From Strigamia acuminata (taxonomy: Eukaryota > Arthropoda > Chilopoda > Geophilomorpha > Linotaeniidae): DNA of 64,000 nt. Positions 12,401-23,573 of the stretch are shown piece by piece; position 1 is the first letter of the stretch, and every line of letters begins with the position of its first letter. The translations under genes were made by a program, and so were the position numbers. The stretch is from contig OX442316.1 of NCBI GenBank assembly GCA_949358305.1, positions 5,270,001-5,334,000 of the forward strand. Direction: 5' to 3'. The notes under the pieces were generated by a model, which was given only the letters and a program-made list of their open reading frames with translations, was not told the origin of the DNA and ran no database searches.

Positions 12401-14093
12401 CTTTTGCACATCCGGATGAGAGGAGAAACTAATTAAAAACGGAGGTAAAGTGTTTAAATGATTTCCTTTATGTGGAGATCAAGATCAAGAATAGATGTTT
12501 AATTCGAACATCAGGAAATGATGGAATGAATGACTTGCTCCAGGTAATTATTTCAAGGGCCTTGGGATTCGAGGGGATGACCTTGGAGTTAAAAGACCTA
12601 CTTTATATTCCCTTAAGGGAAATGCAAGGGCTGAATGTGAAGATCAGGAATCAGGATCAGATCTGACAATCTGTATGGTTAATGACAAGTGCAAGGGTTT
12701 GCTAAAAGGATTTGGGTAGTTGAGTTTACTTATCTAAGTTTAAGATTTGTTAAGTCATGCACTTTTTAATCAGAAATTTAGGTTTTCTTTTTTTTTTTTT
12801 TTTTTTTTTCTTTTTTTTTAAAGGAAATACTCGGAAGTTGATTGTGCCGTTTGAACTTTGTTGCTTTTTTTTGTTAGTAAATTAAATGGGTTTTTTCGAA
12901 ATACAAGTAGCGATGAGATGTTACGCCATCTGTTGATATGGCTAAGCACTTATGTCGTGGAAAAAAATCGCTAGATTGTCATGAAAAATATAACAAAACT
13001 TTATCCGATAGAATTTTTGGAGTGATTAAAAATTTTTTGTCAATAGTTTGATTACTGTATAATAATTACGTCAATATATGTCAATCCCTTTCACTGCACT
13101 GAAGATTTAGATAAAACAATCACTTAGTCCAGAAGTTTCAACAATTGTGGCATGTCACCATTTTAAAAATAACATTTTTTAAGTAAAAGTATCAGTTATT
13201 AAATTTATTAAATTTTTATGTTATTATACCTTTATTACAATGCTTTTTTGCATTTTGAAACATTTGGCAATTGTTTCATCAACAAAGAATTCACCGCTTA
13301 TGAAGTGATAAAAATATGGAAAACGATGAGAATTGAACCCAGATCCTCGTAAATTTTGCGATACGTAATTTATGGACGACCCCAAGGAAAATTTCCTGCT
13401 CCTTTCCATGTTTTACTGTGTCAGTCTGCAGAAAGAATGACTCTTTTGTTCTTTGGAGAGTGGCACTGTAGTACCTAATCTGCCACCAGAGCGTGTCGCA
13501 AGCGCATCTGGCTCTAACCAGAGGGTCTCATTGGCCAGTGCGAATGGTTTTTTTATGGCTCAGAATTGGGAATTTGCATTAATTTTTTTTTTTTGTTTTA
13601 TTTTTTATTAAATGTTTACCGGTATTTTATTTTCCTAAAAAAACAATAAATGAAATTTATTTATTTTTATTTTGGGTTGTAACACGGTAAAATGAAGCAC
13701 GTGATGTGATTCCAACGCCACCTAGTGGTAAAATACTGAATGATTTGACTCTAATCTAAGTCAGCCGACCATTCTTTCTATGGACTGTGACTGTGTCAAT
13801 AACAATACAAAGTAAATGAGAGAATGGACACAAGGTGTCAATACAACTTGATAAATGAAGACAAGCATGCGCAATAACCAAACATTTTAATCAGTTTTAT
13901 TCAGTTTTATTCAATTTATTAAATGTTCACTAAAGCTAAAGAAAATTTTATTATTTCATTCGTCACATCTGTAAAACAGATGCCCTACCTGGAGTGTTTA
14001 TTATTTAATTAAACCGACTGAATATGCGGCATTCAATCGGGATTTATTTTAAGCAGCGTATGAAACTAAGAAATCTTTATTGAGAGTAGAAAC
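6494..14093. other. Gene-poor intergenic region
   Basis: This 7.6-kb stretch is AT-rich with many homopolymer runs (for example the T tract near 12788-12820). I found no ORF with recognisable protein features. The missing first exon and promoter of the minus-strand peroxidase should lie at its left end. It holds scattered repeat remnants: GTTATAACGA palindromes at 8157-8345, a diverged direct repeat (7928 and 8445), and a fragment on the minus strand near 13320-13385 (GTCCATAAATTACG) that looks like a dispersed insect repeat. The last 160 bases before 14094 are the duplicated promoter block of the SLC5 array. Long non-coding transcripts cannot be excluded. Confidence 0.55.
7928..8545. repeat. 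Pair of diverged direct repeats flanking a pogo-like remnant
   Basis: About 100 bp at 7928-8030 (ACGGGGATATTTGTC, then ATCAACTAATAAAATTAG and ATTTTTCTAAATATCTGTCAA) returns in the same orientation and diverged form at 8445-8545 (ACGGGGATATTTTTC, then TTTTTCTGTCAATT). Between them lie the GTTATAACGA-rich remnant and a piece (AAAAATACATTGAAATT) that also occurs at about 5885 in the peroxidase intron. This looks like an old transposon with a later insertion. There are no genes. Confidence 0.35.
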
Positions 14094-14683
14094 ATGACTA
14101 ATGTAACAGCACTTGAATTGCTGGACTATATTTTGTTGGCAGGAATTGCTGCAGTATTTCTTGCAATCGGTTTTTACTTTGCTTGTTTTGAAGGAAAGCA
14201 GAGAACAACTAGGGAATACTTTAAAGGTGATGGGAACATGAACTGGATTCCAGTAGTAAGATACAATGATATGATTTTTCTATTCTTTATGTATACTCAT
14301 TAATCATTCACAATAGGTTATGTCCATAATGGCTTAGCTTAACTGGTTCCACTATAATGTTAGGAGTACCCGTGGAAGTTTATTATTACGGGTTTAATTA
14401 CTTTTGGATTTCATTCGGTTCCATTATTGGAGCTCCAATTATAATATATGGATTCTTGCCTGTATTTTTTAAAATGGAAGCCACTAGCATAAATGAAGTA
14501 GGATGAAATCAGAGTTGTACCATGAACCAAGGATAACATGGACATGGATCCGTGTGTTATTTCCTATTGATTCGTTGTTCTGTGTGCTGATTGGATGACA
14601 GCAATCACGTGTCCTGCATTGCTTGCCAACTAACAAATAAGCATGTTTGTTAGCTGTTGTCATCCCAGAATACAGTGCGACTA

Positions 14684-15769
14684 TACAGGCTGAGTCCGAA
14701 GTCTGGAAACACATTTTTTTTCTTGAAAATGATTAAATTAGTACTATCCAACTGTGAGTGTTCGGACGGACGCCACGTGGTCTGGGGAGTACCGCGAGGC
14801 GCTGGACGCAACAATCACGATGATTCAATCCACGAAATACAACAGAGACACAAGTTTAGGTTTTGGTTATTGCTTTATTGTTGTCTAGGGGTATGATATG
14901 GTGTCTCAAGGTGTATTTCCCAAGTGTAATGACGGTTTTGCCGCCATTCCTGATTCGACCACGTGTCACGGCAATCGGTAGATCGCCATGACACGCGAGA
15001 TCGGTTGTCGCAGTTTGTGCCGCGTCGTCGCAACGTTCTTTAGAAACGTGCGGCGAACACGGCGCGTTGGACGCTCAGGTCCCGACCGGCGACAGCATTG
15101 CTGCGTCGGTCCTTCGGGTCTCTCCTACGATCGGCATTGCGAAGAAGGTCGGAACACGACCGTTCGCCATGCTGGTCAAGAATCAACTGTCGGGCTACTG
15201 CGGGGCCCACCACTTCCGGAAGGGGCACTTCCGGTTCCCAATTGGCCGGAGCCAATGACCAACAGCTCCACCTGGTGCGGGAGACCGCGCCAGGTCGCGC
15301 ACGAGAAACACACGAGGTGCGCGAGAGCTGGGAAGCGCCGTGTGTTGCAGTGAAGTGACAGACTGTGTGGGCAGTCGTTCACACAACTTATCTTAGTCAC
15401 CTTTTGTTGAATGTTTTTTTTGGTTTTTTTTTCAATAAAGAAACAAAATCAGCAAATTGAAATTTTTTATTCTTGTTAAAAAAAAGCATTGAGGCGTTTA
15501 AAAAAGACAGTGGTTTTTCTTGTGTGCTTGCATAATGATGTAAATTTGAATACATTTATTTAAGTAATTCAGTGGTGCTCTAAAACTCTGTAAATGGAAA
15601 CTTTGCTGTGCAAAATGAATGACCTTGAAGATGACCTTCTAGGTCAAATTTAAGGTCACCACTGGATAGCCCACTGTCAACGTCCTATTCGACCACATTG
15701 TTAGAATTGGTAAATCTTCAATCATTTTCAAGAAAAAAAGGTGTTTCTAGACTTGCGACTCACCCTGTA
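14684..15769. mobile_element. Mariner-like MITE in intron 2 of SLC5 copy 1
   Basis: The left end, TACAGGCTGAGTCCGAAGTC then TGGAAACAC and TTTTTTTTCTTGAAAATGAT, matches the reverse complement of the right end (TACAGGGTGAGTCGCAAGTC, then TAGAAACAC and the same T-rich tail). TA flanks both ends (14682-14683 and 15770-15771), which suits Tc1/mariner insertion. It is 1,086 bp long, but a GC-rich block of about 630 bp inside it (14753-15383) appears to be a later insertion. No transposase is encoded. The intron is 54 bp in copy 3 and similarly short in copy 2. Confidence 0.65.
14753..15383. mobile_element. Possible solo LTR nested in the MITE
   Basis: A GC-rich block starts TGTGAGTG and ends GTTCACA. 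It is flanked by the 4-bp direct repeat CAAC (14749-14752 and 15384-15387). TG...CA ends, a short target duplication and a sharp change in base composition against the AT-rich host element suggest a solo LTR about 631 bp long. The several overlapping ORFs seen in it, in multiple frames, are a by-product of its GC content. There is no internal retrotransposon region. The call depends on the termini only. Confidence 0.4.
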
Positions 15770-16522
15770 TATTATGTGGCACCATCGGTAGCAAAATACA
15801 CTGAACATGTTATCCTTGGTTCATGGTTGTACATACAAAATTTGAAAATTTCTTCTGCAGTATCTAGAAAGTCGTTTCAACAGGACTTTAAGATTTGGAA
15901 ATAGTTTATTGTTAATTATTACATCGGTAATGATGGATTTAAGAAAACGATTACTTTATTATCGATTATTTTGTTGTGAAAATGTATTGTAGATGGTGTT
16001 TGCCAGCTTTGTAACATATACACCAGCATTAGCTTTAAAGTCAAAGTATTGAAAACGGTAAGATTTTGAAACGAAATAACCATACTTACTCTTTTCAGTT
16101 ACTGGGTTACATATATGGACTTCTGTTTTATCTACCACAGTTATTGCAGCCATTTACACAAGCATAGTACGTTTATTGCTAACAACGACGCAGCAGACAT
16201 ACTGAAATTATTTTTAACAGGGTGGCATTAAAGCAGTTATATGGACTGATGCTTTGCAATTGCTAATATTTGTAGGAGCATTAATTGCAGCAATTGTGAA
16301 AGGTTGTCTAAGTGGTGGTGGTGTTTCCTACATTTTTCAGAAAAATATAGAAGGCCATAGGTTGAGTATGTTTAGTTTCAGCCTTGACCCTCGAATTCGT
16401 TTTATCTTCTGGGGATTATTAATTTTTTCGTTCTTAAGATGTTTGTATCAGTATGGTACAAATCAAATATCTCTAATGAGGTACATGTGTTGCCGAAACC
16501 AGAAAACTGCTCAAAGGTAATA

Positions 16523-16951
16523 AAGGGTGTCCTAAAATTAACGCAAGATTTGAATTTGCCGCCATTTGTGCAGTAAATTGTTGGCAACCCTGAAAAAAAA
16601 ACACAATTTGACAGCTGAGAGTTTAGGGTTAGTAAAAATGGAGCGTTACACAGTTCTTTCTGCCGAAATTGGATGATATTGATGTGGCCAATACGTGGTT
16701 TCAACAAGACGGTGCCACATGCCAAACAGCCCGTGAAACAATTCAATTACTGCATGAGACATTTCTTGGTCGTGTACTCTCTCGGTAATCAGAATTGACA
16801 GCAAAGCCGTGGACGCCATTTGCCCGATGTGTTATTCCATAAATAACCCTATCCTATGTACTTTATGATTCAATAAAAAAATAACAATCTAAAGACTAAA
16901 AACTGTGTTTTCTATTTAATTCAAATCTTGCGTTAATTTTGGGACACCCTT
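16523..16951 (+). mobile_element. Mariner-type deletion derivative with transposase fragment
   Basis: Inverted ends AAGGGTGTCC(T/C)AAAATTAACG with TA on both sides (16521-16522 and 16952-16953) define a 429-bp element. It sits four bases into intron 6 of SLC5 copy 1. On the plus strand about 16664-16785 encodes a fragment with WFQQDGATCQTARETI and FLGRVLSR, then a stop. That is the DDE-transposase region around the second Asp of mariner/Tc1-type enzymes. The rest of the transposase is deleted, so the element is non-autonomous. Confidence 0.75.
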
Positions 16952-18918
16952 TACAAACAGCAAATTAGTATTTTTTAATTTTTTTTTCTTTTTCTTCGTA
17001 TATTGTATCGTAGAACTATCTGGATAGGTTTGCTTGGTGCCGTTATTATAATGGCATGTTATTGCTTAATTGGACTCCTTTTGTACGCAATATATTGGAA
17101 TTGCAATCCTTTATTAAGTCAGCAAATACAGAAGCACGATCAAGTAATTACTAAACCAACGTGGATAACATTGAAGTTCTATTTTTATTCTTCTTTATAA
17201 TGTCAGCTTTTCCCCTTATTTGTAATCCAAACAATGAGCTCGATTCCAGGAATGTTAGGCGTATTTGTGGCAGGCATGTTCTGTACTGGGCTAAGGTAAC
17301 TGACGTAACGTATTGATATTTACTTGTAGCACTTTATTGTTACCTGAATTATGTGTTGGAATTTGGAGCAGTCATATGGTGCCAGCTTGTAAATGTCGCA
17401 TGTTTCTGGACATAGTGCGACAACGGCGCATTGCGTTCATATTGTATTCTTGTCCCGATGTCGGGTGTCAATTGCTATTGACTTTTATTGCGTGTTACGT
17501 TATGTCAATTGGCACATGATTTGTGATATTTAACGTTTGCGTCGTCTGCTCGAAAGAGCTGATTGTTTGGTTATTTTTGGTCTGCTATCAATTGATAGTA
17601 TGAGTCTTTTATATTGTTTATGTAAAGGACAAATCAATTCTGTTGTCAAATTGATTTGTTTTCACCTTTTATGAAGTGTAGACTTGTGGAGAACAAATCC
17701 CAAGTCAAATCACTTGCTCTTAAGTTGGCAACCAATAAAGATGTCAGCCACCACTTGGATAGTATGGTGACATATGAAAACATGTCTCTGGCTCCATTTC
17801 TCAGCACACACACGGTCTATAGTTTCTATATTATGTAGCACGACATCATCGATGTTACATTCGTTAGCAGCTATCACTCTAGAGGATCATGTAAAACCGA
17901 GATGGAAATCAATGTCAGATGAAAAATTAACTTCATTATCGAAATTTATCGGTATCATTAATTCGGTATGTGAGTTTGACATAAATTTATATTTAATGTT
18001 TGGAATAGCTGTCGCTTATGGAATACTTTGTCTGCTGATAGTTGCAGTCATAATGAATATAGGCAGTGTTGTGCAAGTAAAATAACCACCAATATAGCTT
18101 TTCTATCTGTTTCATGTACATGAAATTATTGTTAGGAAAGATTATTGGCAATTGGCGTGATGTTTAATTATTGTGAACGATGTTTACTTTTACCTAGGCA
18201 CTGCACCATATGTTAGCTGGCCCCACAGGAGCATCTCAAGGCTTATTTTTTCTTGGATTAATGAGTCCGTGGGTCAATTCTAAGGGAGCACTTGTGGGAG
18301 TTGTTTGTGGATTAGTAATGGCGTGGTGGATTTCATTCGGAAATTATATTTATAGACCATTACCAAATTCTTTATTGCCAATATCAACAACAAATTGTTC
18401 AGACATTCTTGGTGATTGGACTCCAAAGCCGAAGTCTCTTTATACAGGGTAAAATGCCAAATTAACAGATTTGTATTTAAACCAAAAATAATGTCTTTCA
18501 GAAGCGATATTTTGGAGGTGTATAAGATATCGTATCTGTGGATTTTACCAATTGCTTTCATTGTTACAGTGATCGTTGGAAGTGTTAGTAGTCTGTTAAT
18601 CGCAAAAATGGATAAGGGTATGAAGTTAAACATAATAATCTGCATTTTAGATCGTGTGTTTTCATATTTATAGGTTCAAATAAAACTCTAAACACGGAAT
18701 TACTAAGTCCCTTCGTACATTCAGTTATGAAAAAATATTTTACTAAGAAGTACAAAGAAGTTGAACAAAAATACAAATCAGATTTTGGCATGGAACTAAC
18801 AAATAAAACGAAGAGAAAAAATGTTGAAAAGTTAACAAGTGTAGATGACGGTGAAGCTTTAATGGTTAAGCATGATACGGTATTGACTACTACCGACGTT
18901 CATAGCATAGTCGCATGA

Positions 18919-19536
18919 AATTGTTTATCTCTGTAATCGCTTCTATCCTTGTTGTGATCCTATTTACCTGCCGTAGGTTACTTTGATATTTAAAATTAGG
19001 CATAAATTAGAAGATTTGGTTTTGTAAAAAAATAACAATTACGTCGAAAATGTATTAAGAAATGCACGAATAAAATATTTAAATTTAGCAAAAATCTATA
19101 TATGAATGAACCATACGGGGAAACAGAAATAAATGAGGTTTTTAAAACTTTACTGACGACTATAGCGCCATCTTTTGGCAAGGGTAAGCAGTTCAGAATA
19201 CCATTAATTTACATTCTGTACGATGGATTAACATTTGAAACTTCCTTCAGTTGTGGTGTGTCATGTAAAACATTGCACAAAATTACAATTTTAATAAAAA
19301 AATTGTTGTAAGAGCTGTCATAATTAAAGATATTTCTGTATCACGATCATCATCATCATTTTGTTCAATTCACTAAAACTATAGAACATTTTGATATTTT
19401 ATTTGTCACATCTGTGCAACAGCTTTCCTACCTGGAGTGTTTATTATTTACTTAAACTGACTGAATATTCGGCATTCAATCGCGATTAATTTTAAGCAGT
19501 GTATGAAACTAAGAAATCTTTATTGAGACTAGAAGC
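18919..19536. other. Spacer between SLC5 copies 1 and 2, with duplicated promoter
   Basis: The 3' flank of copy 1 has an AATAAA signal near 19069 and aligns with the spacer after copy 2 (22111-22762). Its right part (about 19385-19536) is the copy-2 promoter/5'UTR block. No separate gene is supported. Confidence 0.6.
19385..19536 (+). promoter_or_regulatory. Conserved 5' flank of the SLC5 copies
   Basis: The block with GTCACATCTGT, CTACCTGGAGTGTTTATTAT, CATTCAATCG and AAACTAAGAAATCTTTATTG immediately before the start codon is found upstream of all three SLC5 copies (about 13950-14093, here, and about 22630-22762). The duplicated unit therefore included promoter and 5'UTR. A precise TATA box or initiator could not be assigned. 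Confidence 0.5.
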
Positions 19537-22110
19537 ATGACTAATGTAACAGCACTTGAATTGCTGGACTATATTTTATTGGCAGGAATTGCTGCAGTGT
19601 TTCTTGCAATTGGTTTTTACTTTGCTTGTTTTCAAGGAAAGCAGAGAACAACTAGGGAATACTTTAAAGGTGATGGGAACATGAACTGGATTCCAGTAGT
19701 AAGTTTTGATTATTTTATTGATTTTATAAGTTTACTCAATAATCAATTCAATCTAGGTTATGTCCATAATGGCTACTTTTATGAGTTCTACCATGATGTT
19801 AGGAATACCTTCGGAAGTCCATTATTACGGGTTTAATTATTTGTGGATTATATTGGGCACGTTTATTGGAGGTCCCATTTCCATGTATGGATGCTTGCCA
19901 GTATTTCATAAAATGGAATGCACAAGCATCTTTGAAGTGAGTCCAAATCAGAGCGTATGATGATTAAAAACTGATAATTTGTTTTGTAGTACATAGAACG
20001 TCGTTTTAACAGAGCTTTAAGACTGAGTTGCAGTTTTGCATCTATCTTTTCTTTTGTAAATTCAGTTTAAGGATAGGAATTTCTTTATATCTAATGATGA
20101 AAACTATTGTAGATGGTGTTTACTAGTTTTATGACATACGTGCCGTCATTAGCTCTAAGTCAAAGTAATGAAAAAAGTGAGATTTTGAAACGAAATAACC
20201 ATATTTACTGTTTTTAGTTACTGGCCTACATATATGGACTTCTGTTTTATCTACCACAGTCATTGCAACCATTTACACAAGCATTGTACATTGTTTACAA
20301 TTACGCTACACATACTAAATAGTAAATACTCTGTATCTTTTTACAGGGCGGCATTAAAGCGGTTGTGTGGACCGACTGTTTGCAATTGCTATTGTGTGTA
20401 GTTGCAGTATTGGCAACTATTATTAAAGGTTGCATAGATCTTGGTGGCGTTTTCTACATTTTGCAGAAAAATATAGACGGTCACAGGTTGGAGATGCTGA
20501 GTTTTAGTCTGGACTTTCGAGTCCGTTTCACTTTCTGGGGTTTACTTGCTCATTCAGTACTGAAATCGTTGTTGTTGTACGGTATGAATCAAATGTCTCT
20601 GCAAAGATACTTGTGTTGCCGCAACAAAAAAACTGCTCAGAGGTAAAAGAAATAGCAAATTTTAATTTTATAAAAAAATTTTCTTCTTCATATTTTGTAT
20701 CGTAGGACTATTTGGATAAGTTTGGTCAGTTTGGGGTTAATAACGACACTTTTTAGTCTAATTGGACTCATTTTATATGCAATGTATTGGAATTGTGATC
20801 CGTTAGCAAGTCAGCAAATACAGATGCATGATCAAGTGATTGTACCAATGTGGACAACATTTTCAGTTCTAATTTTTTGTTTTTATACTTTTAGCTTTTT
20901 CCATTATTTGTCATGCAAACCATGAGTTCGATTCCAGGTATGCTGGGTCTATTTGTGGCTGGTCTGTTTTGTGCATCTTTAAGGTAACGAAATTGTTCTC
21001 GGCTCACATATTTACCTCATTGTATTATTTATATAGTTCGATATCATCTGCCTTAAATTCGTTGGCAGCTATCACTTTAGAGGATCATGTAAAGCCCAAG
21101 TGGAAATCATTATCGGATGTAAAAGCAGCTTTAATATCTAAGGTTATAGGTATAATTTAAATTTTGTCACACAAATTTGTCATAAATGATTCGAGTTAAA
21201 TGTTTGAAATAGCCGTTGCTTTTGGAATCCTTTCTCTACTGATAATTGCAGCCATCATGAATATAGGCAGTGTTGTGCAGGTAAAATAACCACCAATATT
21301 CTTTTTCTATCGTTTATTTTTCCTACATCACGTCATTGTTGCATACTTTATTTAATTGTTGTGGATATTGTTTATTTCTACTTTAGGCACTGCAATATCT
21401 GATTGGTGGCTCCGCAGGTGCAACCTTAGGCTTATTTGTTCTTGGATTAATGAATCCATGGGCAAATTCTAAGGGAACATTAATCGGAGTTGTTTGTGGA
21501 CTTGTGATGGGATGGTGGATTTCATTCGGAAATTATATTTATAGACCATTACCAAATTCTTTATTGCCAATATCAACAACAAATTGCTCAGACATTCTTG
21601 GTGATTGGACTCCAAGGCCGAAGTCTCTATACACAGGGTAAAATGCCAAATTAACAGGTTTGTATTTAAAGTTAAACCACAAATTATGTCTTTCAGAACC
21701 GATATTTTGGAGATATATAAGATATCGTATCTGTGGATTTTACCAATTGCTTTTACAGTTACAGTGATCATTGGAAGTGTTAGTAGTCTGTTAATCGCAA
21801 AAATGGATAAGGGTATTAAGTTAAAAATTATAATTTGCATTTTAGATCATATGTTTTCATATTTATAGGTTCAAATAAAACTTTTAACATGGAATTACTA
21901 AGTCCCTTCGTACATTCAGTTATGAAAAAATATTTTTCTAAGAAATACAAAGAACTTGAACAAAAATACAAATCAAATCTTGGTATGGAACTAACAAATA
22001 AAACAAAGAGAAAAAATGTTGAAAAGTTAACAAGTGTAGATGACAGTGAAGCATTAATGATAAAGCCTGATCCGGTATTGACTACCGACGTTCATAGCAT
22101 AGTCGCATGA
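19537..22110 (+). CDS. SLC5-family sodium/solute symporter, copy 2 (intact)
   Basis: This is a sodium-coupled transporter of the SLC5 superfamily; the insect members nearest by eye are the monocarboxylate/multivitamin (SMCT/SMVT-like) branch. The substrate is not predictable. Exons are 19537-19698, 19757-19936, 19990-20055, 20113-20176, 20218-20285, 20347-20642, 20706-20835, 20895-20983, 21037-21149, 21213-21280, 21387-21637, 21697-21812 and 21869-22110. They sum to 1,845 nt, or 614 aa, the usual family length. Seen are an N-terminal membrane segment (DYILLAGIAAVFLAIGFYF), EYFKGDGNMNWIPV, GGIKAVVWTDCLQ, SLSSISSALNSLAAITLEDH, which fits the conserved sodium-site region, and a charged C-terminal tail (KRKNVEKL). 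AATAAA lies near 22299. This is the only copy of three without a disabling lesion. The exon 7 donor was placed at CAA|GTGATT because it preserves HDQ-LFPLFVMQT as in relatives. Confidence 0.92.
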
Positions 22111-22762
22111 AATTGTTTATCTTTGTAATCGCTTCTACCCTTCTTGTGATCCTATTTACCGTACCTACCGTGGGTTACTTTGATATTTAAAATTAGGCGT
22201 AAATTGAAAGATTTAGTTTTGTAAAAAAAAAGTAACAATCAGTCTTAGTTTACGTCTAAAATTTATTACGAAATGCATTATTTAATTTAATGCACGAATA
22301 AAATATTTAAATTCAGCGAAAATTATATATGAATGAACCATATGGGAAAACAGAAATAAATGAAGTTTTTAAAACATAGTGATGACTATAGGCGCCATCT
22401 TATAACAATGCTAATCAGTTCAGAATACGATTAATTTATATTCTGTACGGTGGATTAACATTAGAAACTTTCTTCAGTTGTGGTGTGACATGTAAAACAT
22501 TGCACAAAATTACAATTTGACAAATATATTGTTTTAAGAGCTGTCATAATTAAAGATATTTCTGTACCACGATCATCATCATCATTTTATTCAATTCACT
22601 AAAACTGTAGAAAATTTTGATATTTTATTTGTCACATCTGTGCAACAGCTTTCCTACCTGGAATGTTTATTATTTACTTAAACTGACTGAATATGCGGCA
22701 TTCAATCGAGATTTATTTTAAGCAGCGTAGGAAACTAAGAAATCTTTATTGAGACGAGAAAC
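22111..22762. other. Spacer between SLC5 copies 2 and 3
   Basis: This is homologous along most of its length to the copy 1-2 spacer (for example GAATGAACCATA, GGAAACAG-like and CACGATCATCATCATCATTT). It contains the copy 2 polyadenylation signal and ends in the copy 3 promoter block. There is no gene. Confidence 0.6.
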
Positions 22763-23252
22763 ATGACTAATGTAACAGCACTTGAATTGCTGGACTATAT
22801 TTTATTGGCAGGAATTGCTGCAGTGTTTCTTGCAATCGGTTTTTACTTTGCTTGTTTTGAAGGAAAGCAGAGAACAACTAGGGAATACTTTAAAGGTGAT
22901 GGGAACATAAACTGGATTCCGATTGTGAGTATTGATTATTTTTTTGATTTTATAAGTACCGGTATACTCAATAATCAATTCAAACTAGGTTATGTCCTTA
23001 ATGGCTACTTTTATGAATTCTACTATGATGTTAGGAATACCTTCGGAAGTTCATTATTACGGGTTTAATTATTTGTGGATTATATTGGGCACATTTATTG
23101 GAGCTCCCATTTCCATGTATGCATTCTTACCAGTATTTCATAAAATGGAATGCACAAGCATCTTTGAAGTAAGTCCAAATCAGAGCAGTATGACGATTAA
23201 AAACTGATAATTTGTTTTGTAGTACATAGAACGTCGTTTTAACAGAGCTTTA

Positions 23253-23435
23253 TGTTATGTATCGATATGAGAATTTGGGTATCGCCCTCTGGCGGCGAAT
23301 TATGTAAAGTGTAAACCATGTGACCATATGTATGAATGAGCTGTGAACTCACTCTGGTGTACTATAGTCTAGCAGCTAGCAGTAATAAACACCGTCTACC
23401 ATTTGATGTGTGTGCCACTTTACTAATATACAACA
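23253..23435 (+). repeat. 5' LTR of the Ty3/gypsy element
   Basis: TG...CA-ended 183-bp repeat, identical by eye to 27633-27815. It contains GCCCTCTGGCGGCGAA and, near the 3' end, AATAAACACC, a plausible polyadenylation signal for the R region. Confidence 0.95.
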
Positions 23436-23436
23436 A

Positions 23437-23452
23437 TGGCGACGAGGTTGGA
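23437..23452 (+). other. Probable primer-binding site
   Basis: TGGCGACGAGGTTGGA starts one base after the 5' LTR. A PBS begins with TGG because it pairs with the CCA end of a tRNA. The tRNA identity was not determined. Confidence 0.55.
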
Positions 23453-23573
23453 CTGAATTCGGTTCGTGTGTGAAGTTTGTGCGTCGCGGCATAAAAAGCG
23501 TGTATTTGTGAGAAGGTTAGTGCGGTGCGCCATTTTGGTGTGTGTGACCTTCGCAAGGACGCAGCGAACGAGA

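Larger units (their letters stand above)
14094..18918 (+). pseudogene. SLC5 sodium/solute symporter-like, copy 1 (degenerate)
   Basis: All 13 exons of the intact neighbour can be found: 14094-14255, 14317-about 14495, 15861-15926, 15993-16057, 16099-16166, 16221-16516, 17014-17143, 17207-17295, 17839-17951, 18009-18076, 18198-18448, 18502-18617 and 18674-18918. Every splice border still obeys GT-AG. Two lesions break the frame. Exon 2 has an in-frame TAG at 14335-14337 plus one extra base, and exon 4 has an extra A (CTTTAAAG where the neighbour has CTCTAAG) that leads to TGA. Introns 2 and 6 hold transposons, and intron 8 is enlarged to about 540 bp. Exon 6 still encodes GGIKAVIWTDALQ, close to the family's GG(L/I)KAVxWTD motif. 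A truncated protein from a downstream ATG is possible but unlikely to transport. Confidence 0.85.

Noticed and set aside
13320-13400. Minus-strand segment with GGGTTCAATTCTC resembling a tRNA T-loop or box B
   Set aside because: No acceptor stem, D-arm or anticodon arm pairs. More likely a dispersed-repeat fragment.
14988-15400. Several overlapping ORFs in both strands, rich in Arg/Pro
   Set aside because: They lie in a GC-rich inserted block where stop codons are rare in all frames. No frame shows protein motifs or splice logic.
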